Counted from the first letter of the stretch, positions 24,566-34,056 are shown. The stretch is DNA of 64,000 nt from an uncultured Bacteroidales bacterium (GCA_902787575.1 CADAGX010000006.1:1-64000); one strand, 5' to 3'. The notes: generated from the sequence alone by a model not told the origin. Translations and numbers: made by a program.

Positions 24566-27064
24566 ATGAGACGCATCGTTTTTCTCTTCTTCTGCGTGCT
24601 TGCCATGTCGGCACGCAGCCAGCGCATCACGCAGCGCTACGAGAATGTGCCACTCAGTCAGGCACTCCGCGAACTGAACGAACTGAGCCGCGACTACGAG
24701 ATAAATTTCCTCTACGACGAGCTCGAGGATTTCCGCGTCACCGTCTCGCTCGAGCGGCGCTCCGTTCCCGAGGCAGTGCGGCTGCTGGTGGGTTTCTATC
24801 CCATCCGCGTGGAAGTGGTGGAGCACGAAATCTACGTCGAGTGCCCTCAGAAGTCAGCTCCGCGCTATACGGGCACGGTGGTCGACGAGCAGGGCGAACC
24901 GCTGGCGTACGCCAACATAGCGCTCCTGGCGCCCGCAGACTCCACGCTGCTCACCGGCGGTATGAGTAACGACAGCGGCGTCTTCGTTATTCCCTGCGAG
25001 CAGCGGCCTGTGGTGGCCCGCATCTCGTATGTGGGCTGCAAGACGCACTTCGTGCTGTGCGACGACACCGACCTCGGCACCGTGCGTATGCAGTCGGAGG
25101 CTGTGTTGCTGGACGGCGTGCAGGTGACGGCCGAGCAGGTAATGGTCACCACCCACGACGGCCACCTGTCGTACCTGATGCCGCCGCTGCTGAAAATGAT
25201 GCCGGCGGACAACGCATACGAGGCGTTGAAGCGCATTCCGGGCATCGTCGAAACATCGGACGGACTGATGTTCTGCGGCAGACCGCTGAAACTAATCATC
25301 AACGGCCGACCTACGACGCTCAGCGACGAGCAGGTCGTAGAGCGACTGAAGAGCATGCCGGCTGAGACACTGGCGCAGGCAGAGGTGATGCCCTCGGCTC
25401 CCGCCAAGTACCATGTACGCGGCATGGCGCTGAATGTGGTGACGAAGGACTTCGCAGGCACAAATCAGCTCTCGGGACAACTCTCTGCCACACTTCGCCA
25501 AGACCGTTACACCAAGGGCTACGCCGGCGGCAGCCTGTTGTACAATCGCGGACGGCTGGGCGTGGATGTCTCCTACAAGTTCTCCGACGGAAAACACTAC
25601 GACCGCGTGGAGCACGAGGCCCATCATCCGCTGGGCACCGACAGGGTGCACTATGCCGACCGCACGGATAGGGTTGACCGCGGCATGGGGCACGACTATC
25701 GCCTCGGGCTCGACTACGCCTTCAGCGCGTCGCACCGTCTGGGCGTGGCCTACACGGGCCATTGGAGCGAGACACACGGCGTGAATACGACCCACGGTAC
25801 GTCGGTTTCCACACAGCATTCCACGCTCCACTACTACGTTCATAACGTGGATGCCTCGTATGCGGCGCCCTTCGGCCTGCAACTGACGGCCTCGTACACC
25901 AACTACCAGAACCCGCGCACGCAGCATCTCGACGGCCAGCTGCTCGACCAGACGCGCCGCCTCGACGTGGAGAGCCGCCAACGCATCGGCAAATGGATGG
26001 CCACGGCAGACCAGTCGCACGACGTGGGTCGCGGCTTCGAGGTGAACTATGGCCTGAAGGCACAGCTGACTCAGAACTGCAGCTACCAGACGACGTGGGA
26101 CGCCTCCCACACCCAGTTGCCCGACGCCAGCAGTCGGGTGGAATACGAAGAGCGCATTCTCAACGCCTATGTGGGCGCCAGCGGCACCGTCGGCCCGGTC
26201 GGGCTCGAGGCCTCCGTCACGGCGGAGCAGTACCACACCGCGCAGTGGCACCGATGGCGCGCCTTCCCGGCTGTCAGCGCCATGTGGAACGTCACGCCCC
26301 GACACATGCTGAACCTCTCCTTCAGCACCGAAACCATCTATCCCTCCTATTGGAGTACGATGAGTAACATCTACTATACGTCAGCCTACAGCGAAATCTG
26401 GGGAAACCCTGCGCTGAAACCCCTGACGAAGCACGAGATAAATCTGATGTGGCAGGCAAGAAAAAAATATACCGTGCTTGCTTTTGTTCATCTTGAGCCC
26501 GATTTTTTCGTACAGCTGCCGTATCAGCCCACCGACCGCATGGCAGTGATCATGAAAGTCACCAATTTCGATTTTTCCCGCTTCTACGGGCTGCAAGGTG
26601 ACGCGCAGTTCAGCGCCGGAAAATGGCTTGTCGTAAATCTGACTGCCATGGCTCTCGTCCGTCACGACAAGAGCAGCACTTTCTTCGACCTGCCGTTCAA
26701 TCGCACATGCCTCACGGGATTTTTTAGCACAGAGGCCGTGGCTCGACTGACGCCGCGTTTACAATTGATGGTAAATCCCTATTATCAGACGCGAGCCATG
26801 CAGGGTGTCTATGACCTTGACCCTGCATTTATCCTCAATGCCTCGCTGCGTTGGACGTCGCCAAACACCAAATGGAGCATTGTGGCCAGCGGAAACAACC
26901 TGCTGAACAATTACGTGAGCACGCACTCGCGGCAGGGAAATCAAGATTACGCCATGCGCGTCAGGATGCAATACGGCTACGGCGCGCTCAACGTGGTGTG
27001 GCGCATCGGAAACTTCAAGGAGCGCAAGAAAAAGGCAGTCGATACCTCACGAATGGGATATTGA
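24566..27064 (+). CDS. TonB-dependent-receptor-like outer-membrane protein with STN signalling domain
   Basis: The 832-residue product has a signal peptide (about 1-19), an STN domain (about 22-95: VPLSQALRELNELSRDY then VPEAVRLLVGF), a CarboxypepD_reg-like domain (about 98-175, GTVVDEQGEPLAYANIAL), a plug-like domain (about 180-300, with ALKRIPGIVET and IINGRPTTL), and a long beta-barrel with alternating aromatic strands. It resembles the outer-membrane beta-barrel family typical of Bacteroidetes. The STN domain and preceding sigma/anti-sigma genes indicate that ligand binding is relayed to transcription. The ligand is unknown; no SusD-like partner follows. Confidence 0.9.
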   Translation: MRRIVFLFFCVLAMSARSQRITQRYENVPLSQALRELNELSRDYEINFLYDELEDFRVTVSLERRSVPEAVRLLVGFYPIRVEVVEHEIYVECPQKSAPRYTGTVVDEQGEPLAYANIALLAPADSTLLTGGMSNDSGVFVIPCEQRPVVARISYVGCKTHFVLCDDTDLGTVRMQSEAVLLDGVQVTAEQVMVTTHDGHLSYLMPPLLKMMPADNAYEALKRIPGIVETSDGLMFCGRPLKLIINGRPTTLSDEQVVERLKSMPAETLAQAEVMPSAPAKYHVRGMALNVVTKDFAGTNQLSGQLSATLRQDRYTKGYAGGSLLYNRGRLGVDVSYKFSDGKHYDRVEHEAHHPLGTDRVHYADRTDRVDRGMGHDYRLGLDYAFSASHRLGVAYTGHWSETHGVNTTHGTSVSTQHSTLHYYVHNVDASYAAPFGLQLTASYTNYQNPRTQHLDGQLLDQTRRLDVESRQRIGKWMATADQSHDVGRGFEVNYGLKAQLTQNCSYQTTWDASHTQLPDASSRVEYEERILNAYVGASGTVGPVGLEASVTAEQYHTAQWHRWRAFPAVSAMWNVTPRHMLNLSFSTETIYPSYWSTMSNIYYTSAYSEIWGNPALKPLTKHEINLMWQARKKYTVLAFVHLEPDFFVQLPYQPTDRMAVIMKVTNFDFSRFYGLQGDAQFSAGKWLVVNLTAMALVRHDKSSTFFDLPFNRTCLTGFFSTEAVARLTPRLQLMVNPYYQTRAMQGVYDLDPAFILNASLRWTSPNTKWSIVASGNNLLNNYVSTHSRQGNQDYAMRVRMQYGYGALNVVWRIGNFKERKKKAVDTSRMGY

Positions 27065-27220
27065 TCCGACGGTGCCGCCTTGCGGAAAATTTTTTCTCGC
27101 GTGTCGGAAAAATATTTTCGAACGAGAGAAAAAGATTCCTGCACGCAGCAGTTCCGGCGCCATCTGCCGATTCCCGACAGCGGCAGTCGGCAGTCGTTTT
27201 CCGTTAAAAAGAGTAAAAGA

Positions 27221-27252
27221 TTTGGCCATGTGGCAGATTTTGCGTACCTTTG
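27221..27252 (+). promoter_or_regulatory. Promoter of ndk
   Basis: The -33 TTTG is at 27221-27224 and the -7 TACCTTTG at 27245-27252, with a 20-base spacer. TGTG at 27229-27232 is 12 bases upstream of the -7 box. The start codon lies 57 bases downstream. Confidence 0.75.
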
Positions 27253-27309
27253 CCGCCGAAAAGGTGTAGAACGCCTTAAAAACAAATTAGAAAGAGATAC
27301 TGCGAAAGC

Positions 27310-27771
27310 ATGGAGAGAACGCTGGTACTGCTCAAGCCGAGCACCGTACAAAGGGCGCTGATAGGAGAAATTATCAGCCGTTTCGAGAAAAAAGGCCTGC
27401 GCATTGCCGGAATGAAAATGATGCAGTTGGACGACAAAATACTCGAGGAACACTACGCCCACCTCGTGGAAAAACCGTTCTTTCCTTCACTAAAAGCGTC
27501 GATGAAGAAGACGCCTGTGGTTGCGATGTGTCTCGAGGGAGTAGATGCCATTGCCGTGGTGAGATATCTGACAGGTTACACCAACGGTCGCAAGGCCGAC
27601 GCCGGTACAATCCGCGGCGACTATTGTATGAGCAACCAGCAGAATATTGTGCATGCATCCGACTCACCCACAGCTGCCGCCAATGAATTGGCGCGTTTCT
27701 TCCGTCCGGAGGAAATCTACGACCTGCGAGACCTGAACATGGATCGCCTCTACGCCGTAGATGAGATGTAG
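27310..27771 (+). CDS. ndk: Nucleoside diphosphate kinase
   Basis: Transfers the gamma-phosphate between nucleoside tri- and diphosphates through a phospho-His intermediate. The 153-residue product starts [13 protein letters not shown] and has the catalytic motif NIVHASDS with His115. Other family blocks (TGYTNGRKADAGTIRGD, and EEIYDL near the end) are present. The length and all active-site residues are normal. Confidence 0.97.
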   Translation: MERTLVLLKPSTVQRALIGEIISRFEKKGLRIAGMKMMQLDDKILEEHYAHLVEKPFFPSLKASMKKTPVVAMCLEGVDAIAVVRYLTGYTNGRKADAGTIRGDYCMSNQQNIVHASDSPTAAANELARFFRPEEIYDLRDLNMDRLYAVDEM

Positions 27772-27861
27772 GCGGGTGGAAATTTGAACAGAAAGATTTG
27801 GCTTGGCGCCGGCGGTTTCGTCACCGTTGCAGCCGCGGCCGAAAAAATAAAAGGAGAGAGA

Positions 27862-28836
27862 ATGAAAAGTAAGACAATACTGAGAAGCATCTGCGTGTGG
27901 CTTGCCTCTGCCACGGCTTTGACCGTGACGGCGCAAGACCGGCTGGCCAGCGTGGCGCCCATCGATGTGAAGATGCGCGCCATTGACAGCGTTTCGTTGG
28001 TGCGGCTCATACAGCAGGAAGTGGACTTGGATTTCCCAGCTGCCGAACTTTATCCCGAATGGAACAACGAGTTCGTGGCTGGTTACGACGTGCAGCTTCC
28101 GCAGGAACATCGTATCGATTTGCGCGGCTTCCGTATGCCTACGCTAAGCCGTAACGTGACGAGTCACTACGGCTACCGTCGCAGCTTCCGCCGCCAGCAT
28201 TACGGCACGGATATCAAAGTCTATACGGGCGATACCATTGTGGCGGCATTCGACGGCAAAGTGCGCGTGGCGAAATACAACCGCAAGGGCTATGGATACT
28301 ACGTGATACTGCGTCACCCCAACGGCCTCGAGACACTCTACGGACACCTCAGCCGCCAGTTGGTGAAGGAAGACCAGATCGTGCGGGCCGGCGAACCAAT
28401 CGGTTTGGGCGGCAGCACGGGACGCAGCACCGGTTCGCATCTGCATTTCGAGACGCGTTTCCTCGGCCAGCCCATCGACCCGGAGCGAATCTTCAGCTTC
28501 GAAGCGCAGGATGTGCGTGGCGATTGCTTCGTTTTCCGCCCCGGTAACCGCGGTTTCATACAGGATGCCCACAGCCTCGAAGTGAATGGCGAAGTGGAAA
28601 GCAACGAGCAACTGATGGCGCGAGCCGAGAAAGAGAGCGAGAGTCGTGCATTCCAGGAGCAGAAACGCGCCGAACAGAAGGCTCGTCCGCGCAGCGGCGT
28701 GCATAAGGTGCGTTCGGGCGAGAATCTCTCGGTCATCGCTCACAAGTACCACACGTCGGTAAGCAAATTGTGCCGCCTGAACGGCATCAAGGAGACCACA
28801 GTACTGCGTGTCGGACAGATTCTGAAGTATAATTGA
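27862..28836 (+). CDS. M23 family metallopeptidase with C-terminal LysM domain
   Basis: A periplasmic or envelope-bound protein that probably cleaves peptidoglycan cross-bridges or activates amidases. The 324-residue form begins at an ATG preceded by a good Shine-Dalgarno (AAGGAG), so the TTG-started extension upstream is not used. It has a signal peptide (about 1-25, ends TVTAQ), the M23 zinc residues HYGTD (about His113, Asp117) and HLHFE (about His193/195), a charged linker (about 230-270) and a LysM domain (about 276-324, HKVRSGENLSVIAHKY). The zinc motif appears intact, favouring real peptidase activity. Confidence 0.92.
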   Translation: MKSKTILRSICVWLASATALTVTAQDRLASVAPIDVKMRAIDSVSLVRLIQQEVDLDFPAAELYPEWNNEFVAGYDVQLPQEHRIDLRGFRMPTLSRNVTSHYGYRRSFRRQHYGTDIKVYTGDTIVAAFDGKVRVAKYNRKGYGYYVILRHPNGLETLYGHLSRQLVKEDQIVRAGEPIGLGGSTGRSTGSHLHFETRFLGQPIDPERIFSFEAQDVRGDCFVFRPGNRGFIQDAHSLEVNGEVESNEQLMARAEKESESRAFQEQKRAEQKARPRSGVHKVRSGENLSVIAHKYHTSVSKLCRLNGIKETTVLRVGQILKYN

Positions 28837-28874
28837 CACGCCACGGCACAAGTTACAGCGGCCGAAAACAATAG

Positions 28875-28913
28875 CAGGGCTTCCGACAGCAATTTTCGGA
28901 AGCCCTGTTTTTA
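28875..28913 (+). terminator. Intrinsic terminator after the M23 peptidase gene
   Basis: CAGGGCTTCCGA (28875-28886) pairs perfectly with TCGGAAGCCCTG (28896-28907) and is followed by TTTTTA. Confidence 0.9.
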
Positions 28914-28915
28914 TG

Positions 28916-29038
28916 TGCCTGCAATTTGGTACAGGCAGCGATAGGACACGTGGGCCGACTACCACGTGAAGTAGGCCGGACGGCAGACGTGCGACGGTGC
29001 CTCGCAAATGCGAAAACGGTGCTGCCGTGCGTCTTTTT
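28916..29038. repeat. Row of three further hairpins with CACGTG words
   Basis: TGCCTG/CAGGCA (28916-28937), CACGTGG/CCACGTG (28947-28968) and ACGGCAG/CTGCCGT (28980-29028) with an inner TCGCA/TGCGA hairpin lie one after another. The last is followed by a T-run (29034-29038), so it could be a second terminator or the 3' end of a small RNA. The CACGTG words link it loosely to the CGTGT-core arrays. Confidence 0.45.
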
Positions 29039-29056
29039 CTCTAAAGAGAAACGTTG

Positions 29057-29080
29057 TTTGCAGAAATTGTCGTATCTTTG
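29057..29080 (+). promoter_or_regulatory. Promoter of the DUF1599 gene
   Basis: The -7 box TATCTTTG is at 29073-29080. TTTG at 29057-29060 lies 12 bases upstream; no TTTG is found at the usual 19-21 base distance. Confidence 0.6.
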
Positions 29081-29101
29081 CAGCGACTTTGACACAGAGC
29101 A

Positions 29102-29659
29102 ATGGATACGCGCGAACAATTCGAGAAAATTATGGCCGAGTGCCGCCAACTTTTTGCCGCGAAGTTGCACGACTACGGCGCGGCGTGGCGCATCATGCGG
29201 CCTTCGTCGGTGACAGATCAGATATATATCAAGGCAAATCGCATACGCAGTATCGAGACAAAGGGCGTGGCGCTGGTGCAGGAAGGCGTGCGGCCGGAAT
29301 TTATCGGCATCGTCAATTATGCGATTATCGGCCTCATTCAGTTGGAACTCGGCCCGTCGGAAACGGCAGACTGCATGTCGGCCGATGAGGCGCTGGCAGC
29401 GTACGACCGTAAGGCGGCGGCCGCGCTGGAACTTATGCTGCGCAAGAACCACGACTACGACGAGGCGTGGCGCGGAATGCGCGTGAGCAGCTACACCGAC
29501 CTCATCCTGATGAAAATTTTCCGCACGAAGCAAATCGAGTTGCTCGAGGGCGACACACTCGTTTCGGAGGGCGTGGACGCGAATTATATGGACATGATGA
29601 ACTATGCCGTGTTCGGTCTGATAAAATTGACGTTTGGTGAAGAAGAAAACGCTGAGTAG
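29102..29659 (+). CDS. DUF1599 family protein (duplicated domain)
   Basis: The 185-residue protein contains two homologous halves: KLHDYGAAWRIMRPSSVTDQ near residue 20 and KNHDYDEAWRGMRVSSYTDL near residue 118, each followed by a K/R-rich helix, an EGV motif and a hydrophobic NYA(I/V)xGLI(Q/K)L helix. This matches DUF1599 (nucleotide-modification-associated family), whose biochemical role I cannot state. The last 23 bases overlap the next gene, which suggests translational coupling to the DoxX-like membrane protein. Confidence 0.88.
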   Translation: MDTREQFEKIMAECRQLFAAKLHDYGAAWRIMRPSSVTDQIYIKANRIRSIETKGVALVQEGVRPEFIGIVNYAIIGLIQLELGPSETADCMSADEALAAYDRKAAAALELMLRKNHDYDEAWRGMRVSSYTDLILMKIFRTKQIELLEGDTLVSEGVDANYMDMMNYAVFGLIKLTFGEEENAE

Positions 29660-30941
29660 TTTGTTGCGTTGGCTGGGCGTGAATCTCTGTCGCCTGCTGC
29701 TGTCGGTGGTTTTTCTGTTCTCCGGAATGGCAAAACTAAACGACCCGCTGGGCACGCAATACAAGATAGAGGACTACGCCAGCGCCATGGGCTTGGGTTC
29801 CCTGCTGCCGGCACCGCTGCCGTTGTGCGCGTCGGTGCTGCTGGGAGCCGTGGAATTCTGCCTTGGCGTGTATCTTTTCTTTTCCATTCACCGCCGGCGG
29901 ACGCTGTGGCTCGTGTTGGCGCTGCTGCTCTTCTTCACGCCGCTGACGCTGTGGACTGCCATCGCGAATCCTGTGTCGGATTGCGGTTGCTTCGGCGACG
30001 CGCTGGTGCTGACCAACTGGCAGACGTTCTGGAAAAACGTAGTGCTGCTGGCGGCGTGGTACGTGGCGTGGCGCTATCGCTGTCGCATGACGCGTTTCAT
30101 TACGGAGCGCAATCAGTGGCTTGTGTCGCTTTATTCGTGGGCTTTCGCCTTTGCTTTTGCACTGCTCAACCTGCACGGACTGCCACTCATTGACTTCCGG
30201 CCCTATCATATTGGCGCCGACATCTACGAAAAGATGAGCCTGGGCGACGAGGCCGCGCAGTACGAAACTACGTTTCTGCTCGAGAAAAATGGCGTGACAA
30301 AGGAGTTTACGCTCGACGACTACCCCGACAGCACTTGGAACTTCGTGGATTCGCGCACCACACTGAAGCACGCAGGTGCAGAACTGCCCGAGATACACGA
30401 CCTTGTCATTACGTCGATTGACGAAAACCGCGAGGTGACAGACGAACTGCTGGCCGACAGCGGTTGGAAGTTTGTGCTCGTTTCGCCGCATCTGACGGCT
30501 GCCGACGACGGAGTGATGGATCATATCGCGGCCATCCACGACTACTGTCAGGAATACGGCTACGCGTTTCTCGGGCTGACGGCCAGCGGCGACGAGGATA
30601 TCGAGCGTTGGCGCGATGCCACTGGCGCTGAGTATCCGTTCTACCGCGTGGACGCGATTCCGCTGAAGACGATGGTGCGTTCCAATCCGGGCTTGCTGCT
30701 GCTGAAAGGAAGCGTGGTTGCCAACAAGTGGCCCAGCACGAAACTGCCGCGCGAAGAGCAGTTGACGGCGCCACTTGACGAGCTGCCGCTGGCGCATCCG
30801 CAGCTGCGCGGATTTCTGCAGCGTGTACTGCGCATTGTGTTGTGGTACGTCTTGCCCTTGCTCGTGCTGACGCTGGCCGACCGACTGTGGGTACAATGGA
30901 AACTGAGGAAGCTACATACATTTTCGAACCATAATAATTAA
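29637..30941 (+). CDS. DoxX/MauE-like membrane protein with C-terminal thioredoxin-like region
   Basis: The product (434 residues from GTG at 29637; a TTG three bases earlier is also possible) starts with a DoxX/MauE-type four-helix membrane domain (about residues 10-150; LLLSVVFLFSGMAKLNDPLG is the typical first helix). A Cys pair occurs in SDCGCFGD, a motif of this group that suggests a redox link. A further helix at about 160-180, a soluble domain (about 190-370, thioredoxin-like by context) and a C-terminal helix (about 395-415) follow. It matches a protein type always seen beside DUF1599 in Bacteroidetes, to my knowledge. The function may concern envelope disulfide or redox balance. Confidence 0.8.
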   Translation: MKKKTLSSLLRWLGVNLCRLLLSVVFLFSGMAKLNDPLGTQYKIEDYASAMGLGSLLPAPLPLCASVLLGAVEFCLGVYLFFSIHRRRTLWLVLALLLFFTPLTLWTAIANPVSDCGCFGDALVLTNWQTFWKNVVLLAAWYVAWRYRCRMTRFITERNQWLVSLYSWAFAFAFALLNLHGLPLIDFRPYHIGADIYEKMSLGDEAAQYETTFLLEKNGVTKEFTLDDYPDSTWNFVDSRTTLKHAGAELPEIHDLVITSIDENREVTDELLADSGWKFVLVSPHLTAADDGVMDHIAAIHDYCQEYGYAFLGLTASGDEDIERWRDATGAEYPFYRVDAIPLKTMVRSNPGLLLLKGSVVANKWPSTKLPREEQLTAPLDELPLAHPQLRGFLQRVLRIVLWYVLPLLVLTLADRLWVQWKLRKLHTFSNHNN

Positions 30942-30956
30942 AAAACTACAAAAGCT

Positions 30957-31715
30957 ATGAGAAAAAAGATTGTGGCAGGCAACTGGAAAATGAACAAGAC
31001 CCTGCAAGAAGGTGTAGCGCTGGCTACAGAACTGAAGGAGGCGCTGAAATCGGAGCAGCCCAAATGCGAAGTTGTCATTGGCACGCCGTTTATCCACCTC
31101 GCTACGGTAAGTGAGTTGCTGAAGGACAGCGTTATCAAAGTGAGCGCCGAAAACTGCGCCAATCACGCCAGCGGTGCATATACTGGCGAAGTCAGCGCAG
31201 AAATGGTGAAGAGCACCGGTGCTGACTACGTGATATTGGGTCACAGCGAGCGTCGCGAATACTACAACGAGACACCCGAAATTCTGAAAGAGAAGGTTGA
31301 TTTGGCACTGGCCAACGGCCTGAAGGTGATTTTCTGCATCGGCGAAAGTCTGGCAGAGCGTGAGGCAAACCTCCAAGAGAAGGTCTGCAAGGACGAACTG
31401 ACGGGCAGCGTCTTCCATCTGACACCCGAGCAGTGGAAAAACATCGTCATTGCATACGAGCCGATATGGGCCATCGGAACCGGTAAGACAGCCACCGCTG
31501 AGCAGGCCGAGGAGATACACGCCTACATTCGTCGTTGCGTAGCCGAGGTTTATGGCGCAGAAATGGCAGACGAGACGAGCATTCTCTACGGCGGCAGCTG
31601 CAAGGCCAGCAATGCTCCCGAGCTGTTTGCAAAGCCCGACATCGACGGCGGTCTCATCGGCGGTGCATCGTTGAAGGCTCCCGACTTCAAGGGAATCATT
31701 GACGCTTGGAAATAA
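30957..31715 (+). CDS. tpiA: Triosephosphate isomerase
   Basis: Interconverts DHAP and glyceraldehyde-3-phosphate in glycolysis. The 252-residue TIM barrel has the N-terminal VAGNWKMNK (substrate Lys), the HSERR motif with the catalytic His, [14 protein letters not shown] with the catalytic Glu and mobile loop, and the phosphate-binding YGGSCKASN and GGLIGGASL. It follows the DoxX-like gene by 15 bases and ends before a strong terminator. Confidence 0.97.
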   Translation: MRKKIVAGNWKMNKTLQEGVALATELKEALKSEQPKCEVVIGTPFIHLATVSELLKDSVIKVSAENCANHASGAYTGEVSAEMVKSTGADYVILGHSERREYYNETPEILKEKVDLALANGLKVIFCIGESLAEREANLQEKVCKDELTGSVFHLTPEQWKNIVIAYEPIWAIGTGKTATAEQAEEIHAYIRRCVAEVYGAEMADETSILYGGSCKASNAPELFAKPDIDGGLIGGASLKAPDFKGIIDAWK

Positions 31716-31730
31716 ACAGATATCACACGT

Positions 31731-31768
31731 CCTTCCCGTCGCCACTGAAGGCGGCGGGAAGGAATTTT
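31731..31768 (+). terminator. Terminator after tpiA
   Basis: CCTTCCCGTCGCC (31731-31743) pairs with GGCGGCGGGAAGG (31750-31762) with one G-T pair, followed by AATTTTC. The next gene starts only about 20 bases later, so some readthrough into the SPOR gene is possible. Confidence 0.75.
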
Positions 31769-31789
31769 CAAACCAAAAACAGAAATTCG

Positions 31790-32338
31790 ATGTCACGAAA
31801 AAGCCTCCTTTGCGCAGCCATCTTGTGCGGCGCCCTGTCACTGCAGGCGCAAACAAAGTTCACCGAACGCCTGCAACGCACGCTTCCGGGCGAGGGTAGC
31901 GTGGTATTGCATCAGAGTCAGGCACTGGCCGACTTGGTGAACGGCATTTCGGCCACTGCGACGCCTGCCGCTTCGCCCAAGACGCCCGCCACGGCCACTG
32001 CCGCAGGCGAGCATCCTCAGGACGTAGTGCCGTACGACCCGACGGAAGCGCCCGTAACCAATACGGTGAAGGTTCGCATGAACGGTTATCGCATTCAGGT
32101 TTACTCGGGCGGCAACTCGCGACAATCGAAGAACGAGGCCGCCATGATGGGACAGCGCGTGCGAAGCCTGTTTGGCGATCTGTCGGTTTATACCCACTTC
32201 TCGAATCCCCATTGGATTTGTCGCGTGGGAGATTTCAAGACGTACGAGGAAGCCAACGAAATGTACCGCCAGATGAAGGAAACCGGACGTTTCCGCGAGG
32301 CTGTCATCGTGAAGAGCAAGATTTATGCAACGTACTGA
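31790..32338 (+). CDS. SPOR-domain protein, exported
   Basis: The 182-residue product has a signal peptide (about 1-20, ends LSLQAQ), a low-complexity Ala/Thr/Pro linker (about 55-80), and a C-terminal SPOR domain (about 100-178; [19 protein letters not shown] then [21 protein letters not shown]). SPOR domains bind denuded septal peptidoglycan, so a role at the division site or in peptidoglycan organisation is likely. The ATG at 31790 is chosen because the longer frame from 31706 would be encoded by the terminator hairpin. Confidence 0.88.
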   Translation: MSRKSLLCAAILCGALSLQAQTKFTERLQRTLPGEGSVVLHQSQALADLVNGISATATPAASPKTPATATAAGEHPQDVVPYDPTEAPVTNTVKVRMNGYRIQVYSGGNSRQSKNEAAMMGQRVRSLFGDLSVYTHFSNPHWICRVGDFKTYEEANEMYRQMKETGRFREAVIVKSKIYATY

Positions 32339-32339
32339 G

Positions 32340-32918
32340 ATGGATACGAAGAAGCAAGAACTCTCGCCCGTGCAGCAGAAACTGGCAAAACATGTGGCCG
32401 GCATTCTGGAACTGATAGATGAGAACCCGAAGCGCGAAGGCCTGCAGCGTACGCCGTTGCGTGTGGCAAAGGCAATGACGGACTTGACGCGCGGATATGC
32501 CGAGGATCCCGTGGCCATTCTCAACTCGGCAAAATTTCACGAAGACTACCGGCAGATGGTCATCGTACGCGACATAAATTTCTATTCGCTCTGCGAACAT
32601 CACATGCTGCCGTTCTACGGCCGCGTTCACGTGGCTTACATTCCCAACGGACAAGTGACGGGACTGAGCAAACTGGCTCGCGTGGTGGAGTGTTTTGCAC
32701 GTCGTCTGCAGATTCAGGAACGTCTGACCAAACAAATCCGCGAGTGCATTCAGGAGGCACTGCAGCCGCTGGGCGTCATGGTGGTCGTGGAGGCTCAGCA
32801 TATGTGCATGCAAATGCGCGGTGTCGAGAAACAGGGCAGCATTACCACGACCAGCGATTTCAGCGGCGCCTTTAATCAGGCAAAAACCCGCGAGGAGTTT
32901 TTGTCGCTTATCAAGTGA
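32340..32918 (+). CDS. folE: GTP cyclohydrolase I
   Basis: First enzyme of tetrahydrofolate synthesis, converting GTP to dihydroneopterin triphosphate. The 192-residue product has the zinc ligands Cys85 and His88 in [10 protein letters not shown] and the third Cys156 in HMCMQMRG, plus the [13 protein letters not shown] helix. The start is either the ATG at 32340, one base after the SPOR stop, or an ATG at 32325 that overlaps that gene; the former gives the more typical N-terminus. Confidence 0.95.
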   Translation: MDTKKQELSPVQQKLAKHVAGILELIDENPKREGLQRTPLRVAKAMTDLTRGYAEDPVAILNSAKFHEDYRQMVIVRDINFYSLCEHHMLPFYGRVHVAYIPNGQVTGLSKLARVVECFARRLQIQERLTKQIRECIQEALQPLGVMVVVEAQHMCMQMRGVEKQGSITTTSDFSGAFNQAKTREEFLSLIK

Positions 32919-32940
32919 AGAAATTTAATTACCACGTGTG

Positions 32941-33930
32941 ATGGAGGAAAAACTGCGTGTGGCAGCAGAAAAACTGCGTATCGTTTTTATGGGAACGCCC
33001 GAGTTTGCTGTGGCGTCGCTCGACGCTTTGCTCGGTGCGGGCTGTAATGTGGTGGGTGTGGTGACGATGCCCGACAAACCCGTCGGCCGGCATCACGATA
33101 CACTGCAGGCCAGCGCCGTGAAGCAGTACGCTGTGGAGCACGGACTCCCCGTGTTGCAACCCGAGAAACTGCGCGACGAAGAATTCCTTTCAGCGCTTCG
33201 CCAGTGGAATGCCGACCTGCAGGTGGTGGTAGCTTTCCGCATGCTGCCCGAAGTGGTGTGGGACATGCCGCGACTTGGCACCTTCAATCTCCATGCCGCC
33301 CTGCTGCCGCAATACCGCGGTGCTGCGCCGATTAACTGGGCCATCATCAACGGAGAGACCGAGACGGGCGTCACAACTTTTTTCCTCGACCACGATATAG
33401 ACACAGGGCGCATCATTCTGCAGGAGCGTTGCCCCATTGCTGAGACGGACAACGCCGAGACGATTCACGACCGCCTGATGGAGATGGGAGCACGGGCCGT
33501 GGTGGAAACTGTGCAGCGCATCGCAGACGGTCGGGCAGACTCGGTTGCACAGGAAACGCTCGTCGGCGATGCATCGCTGAAGCCTGCCCCCAAGATTTTC
33601 CGCGAGACGTGCCAGATCCGTTGGCAGGAGCTGGGCGCCAAGCAGGCTTACGATTTTGTGCGCGGACTCTCGCCCTATCCGGCTGCGTGGGCTACACTCT
33701 GCACTGCCGACGGCCACGAGGCGCAACTCAAGGTGTTCCGTGCCTCGTTTCGACGGGCGGCGACCGACGTGCCGGCCGGCACTCTGCACACCGACGGCAA
33801 AGCTACGCTCGAAGTTGCACTTCGCGACGGGTGGCTCAGCCTGCAGGAAGTGCAGTTGGCAGGCAAGAAACGCATGCCTGTTGAGGAGTTTTTGCGCGGT
33901 GCAAAGCTCCAAAACGCGCATTTGGCGTGA
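32941..33930 (+). CDS. fmt: Methionyl-tRNA formyltransferase
   Basis: Formylates initiator Met-tRNA using 10-formyl-THF, so it depends on the folate pathway served by the adjacent folE. The 329-residue product has RIVFMGTPEFAVASL, the substrate motif HAALLPQYRGAAPINWAI, GVTTFFLDHDIDTG, and a C-terminal OB-like domain. The first ten codons contain a duplicated word (GAAAAACTGCGT twice, 21 bases apart) that encodes EKLR twice, so the normal N-terminus seems extended by a small tandem duplication; the start at 32941 keeps it. Confidence 0.95.
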   Translation: MEEKLRVAAEKLRIVFMGTPEFAVASLDALLGAGCNVVGVVTMPDKPVGRHHDTLQASAVKQYAVEHGLPVLQPEKLRDEEFLSALRQWNADLQVVVAFRMLPEVVWDMPRLGTFNLHAALLPQYRGAAPINWAIINGETETGVTTFFLDHDIDTGRIILQERCPIAETDNAETIHDRLMEMGARAVVETVQRIADGRADSVAQETLVGDASLKPAPKIFRETCQIRWQELGAKQAYDFVRGLSPYPAAWATLCTADGHEAQLKVFRASFRRAATDVPAGTLHTDGKATLEVALRDGWLSLQEVQLAGKKRMPVEEFLRGAKLQNAHLA

Positions 33931-34015
33931 TTTTTTTCGAAAATATTTGGCTGTTAGAAAAAAAACTCCGTTCTTTGCGTCCGATATAACGTTTAACCAC
34001 ACTAAAAACTGCATT

Positions 34016-34035
34016 GCCTATAGAACAATCGTTAC
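34016..34035 (+). repeat. 20-bp direct repeat, copy 1 (leader of ECF sigma gene)
   Basis: GCCTATAGAACAATCGTTAC lies 21 bases before the sigma gene start. It matches 34751-34770 at 19 of 20 positions. Confidence 0.8.
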
Positions 34036-34056
34036 TCAGAACCAACATTTCTACAA

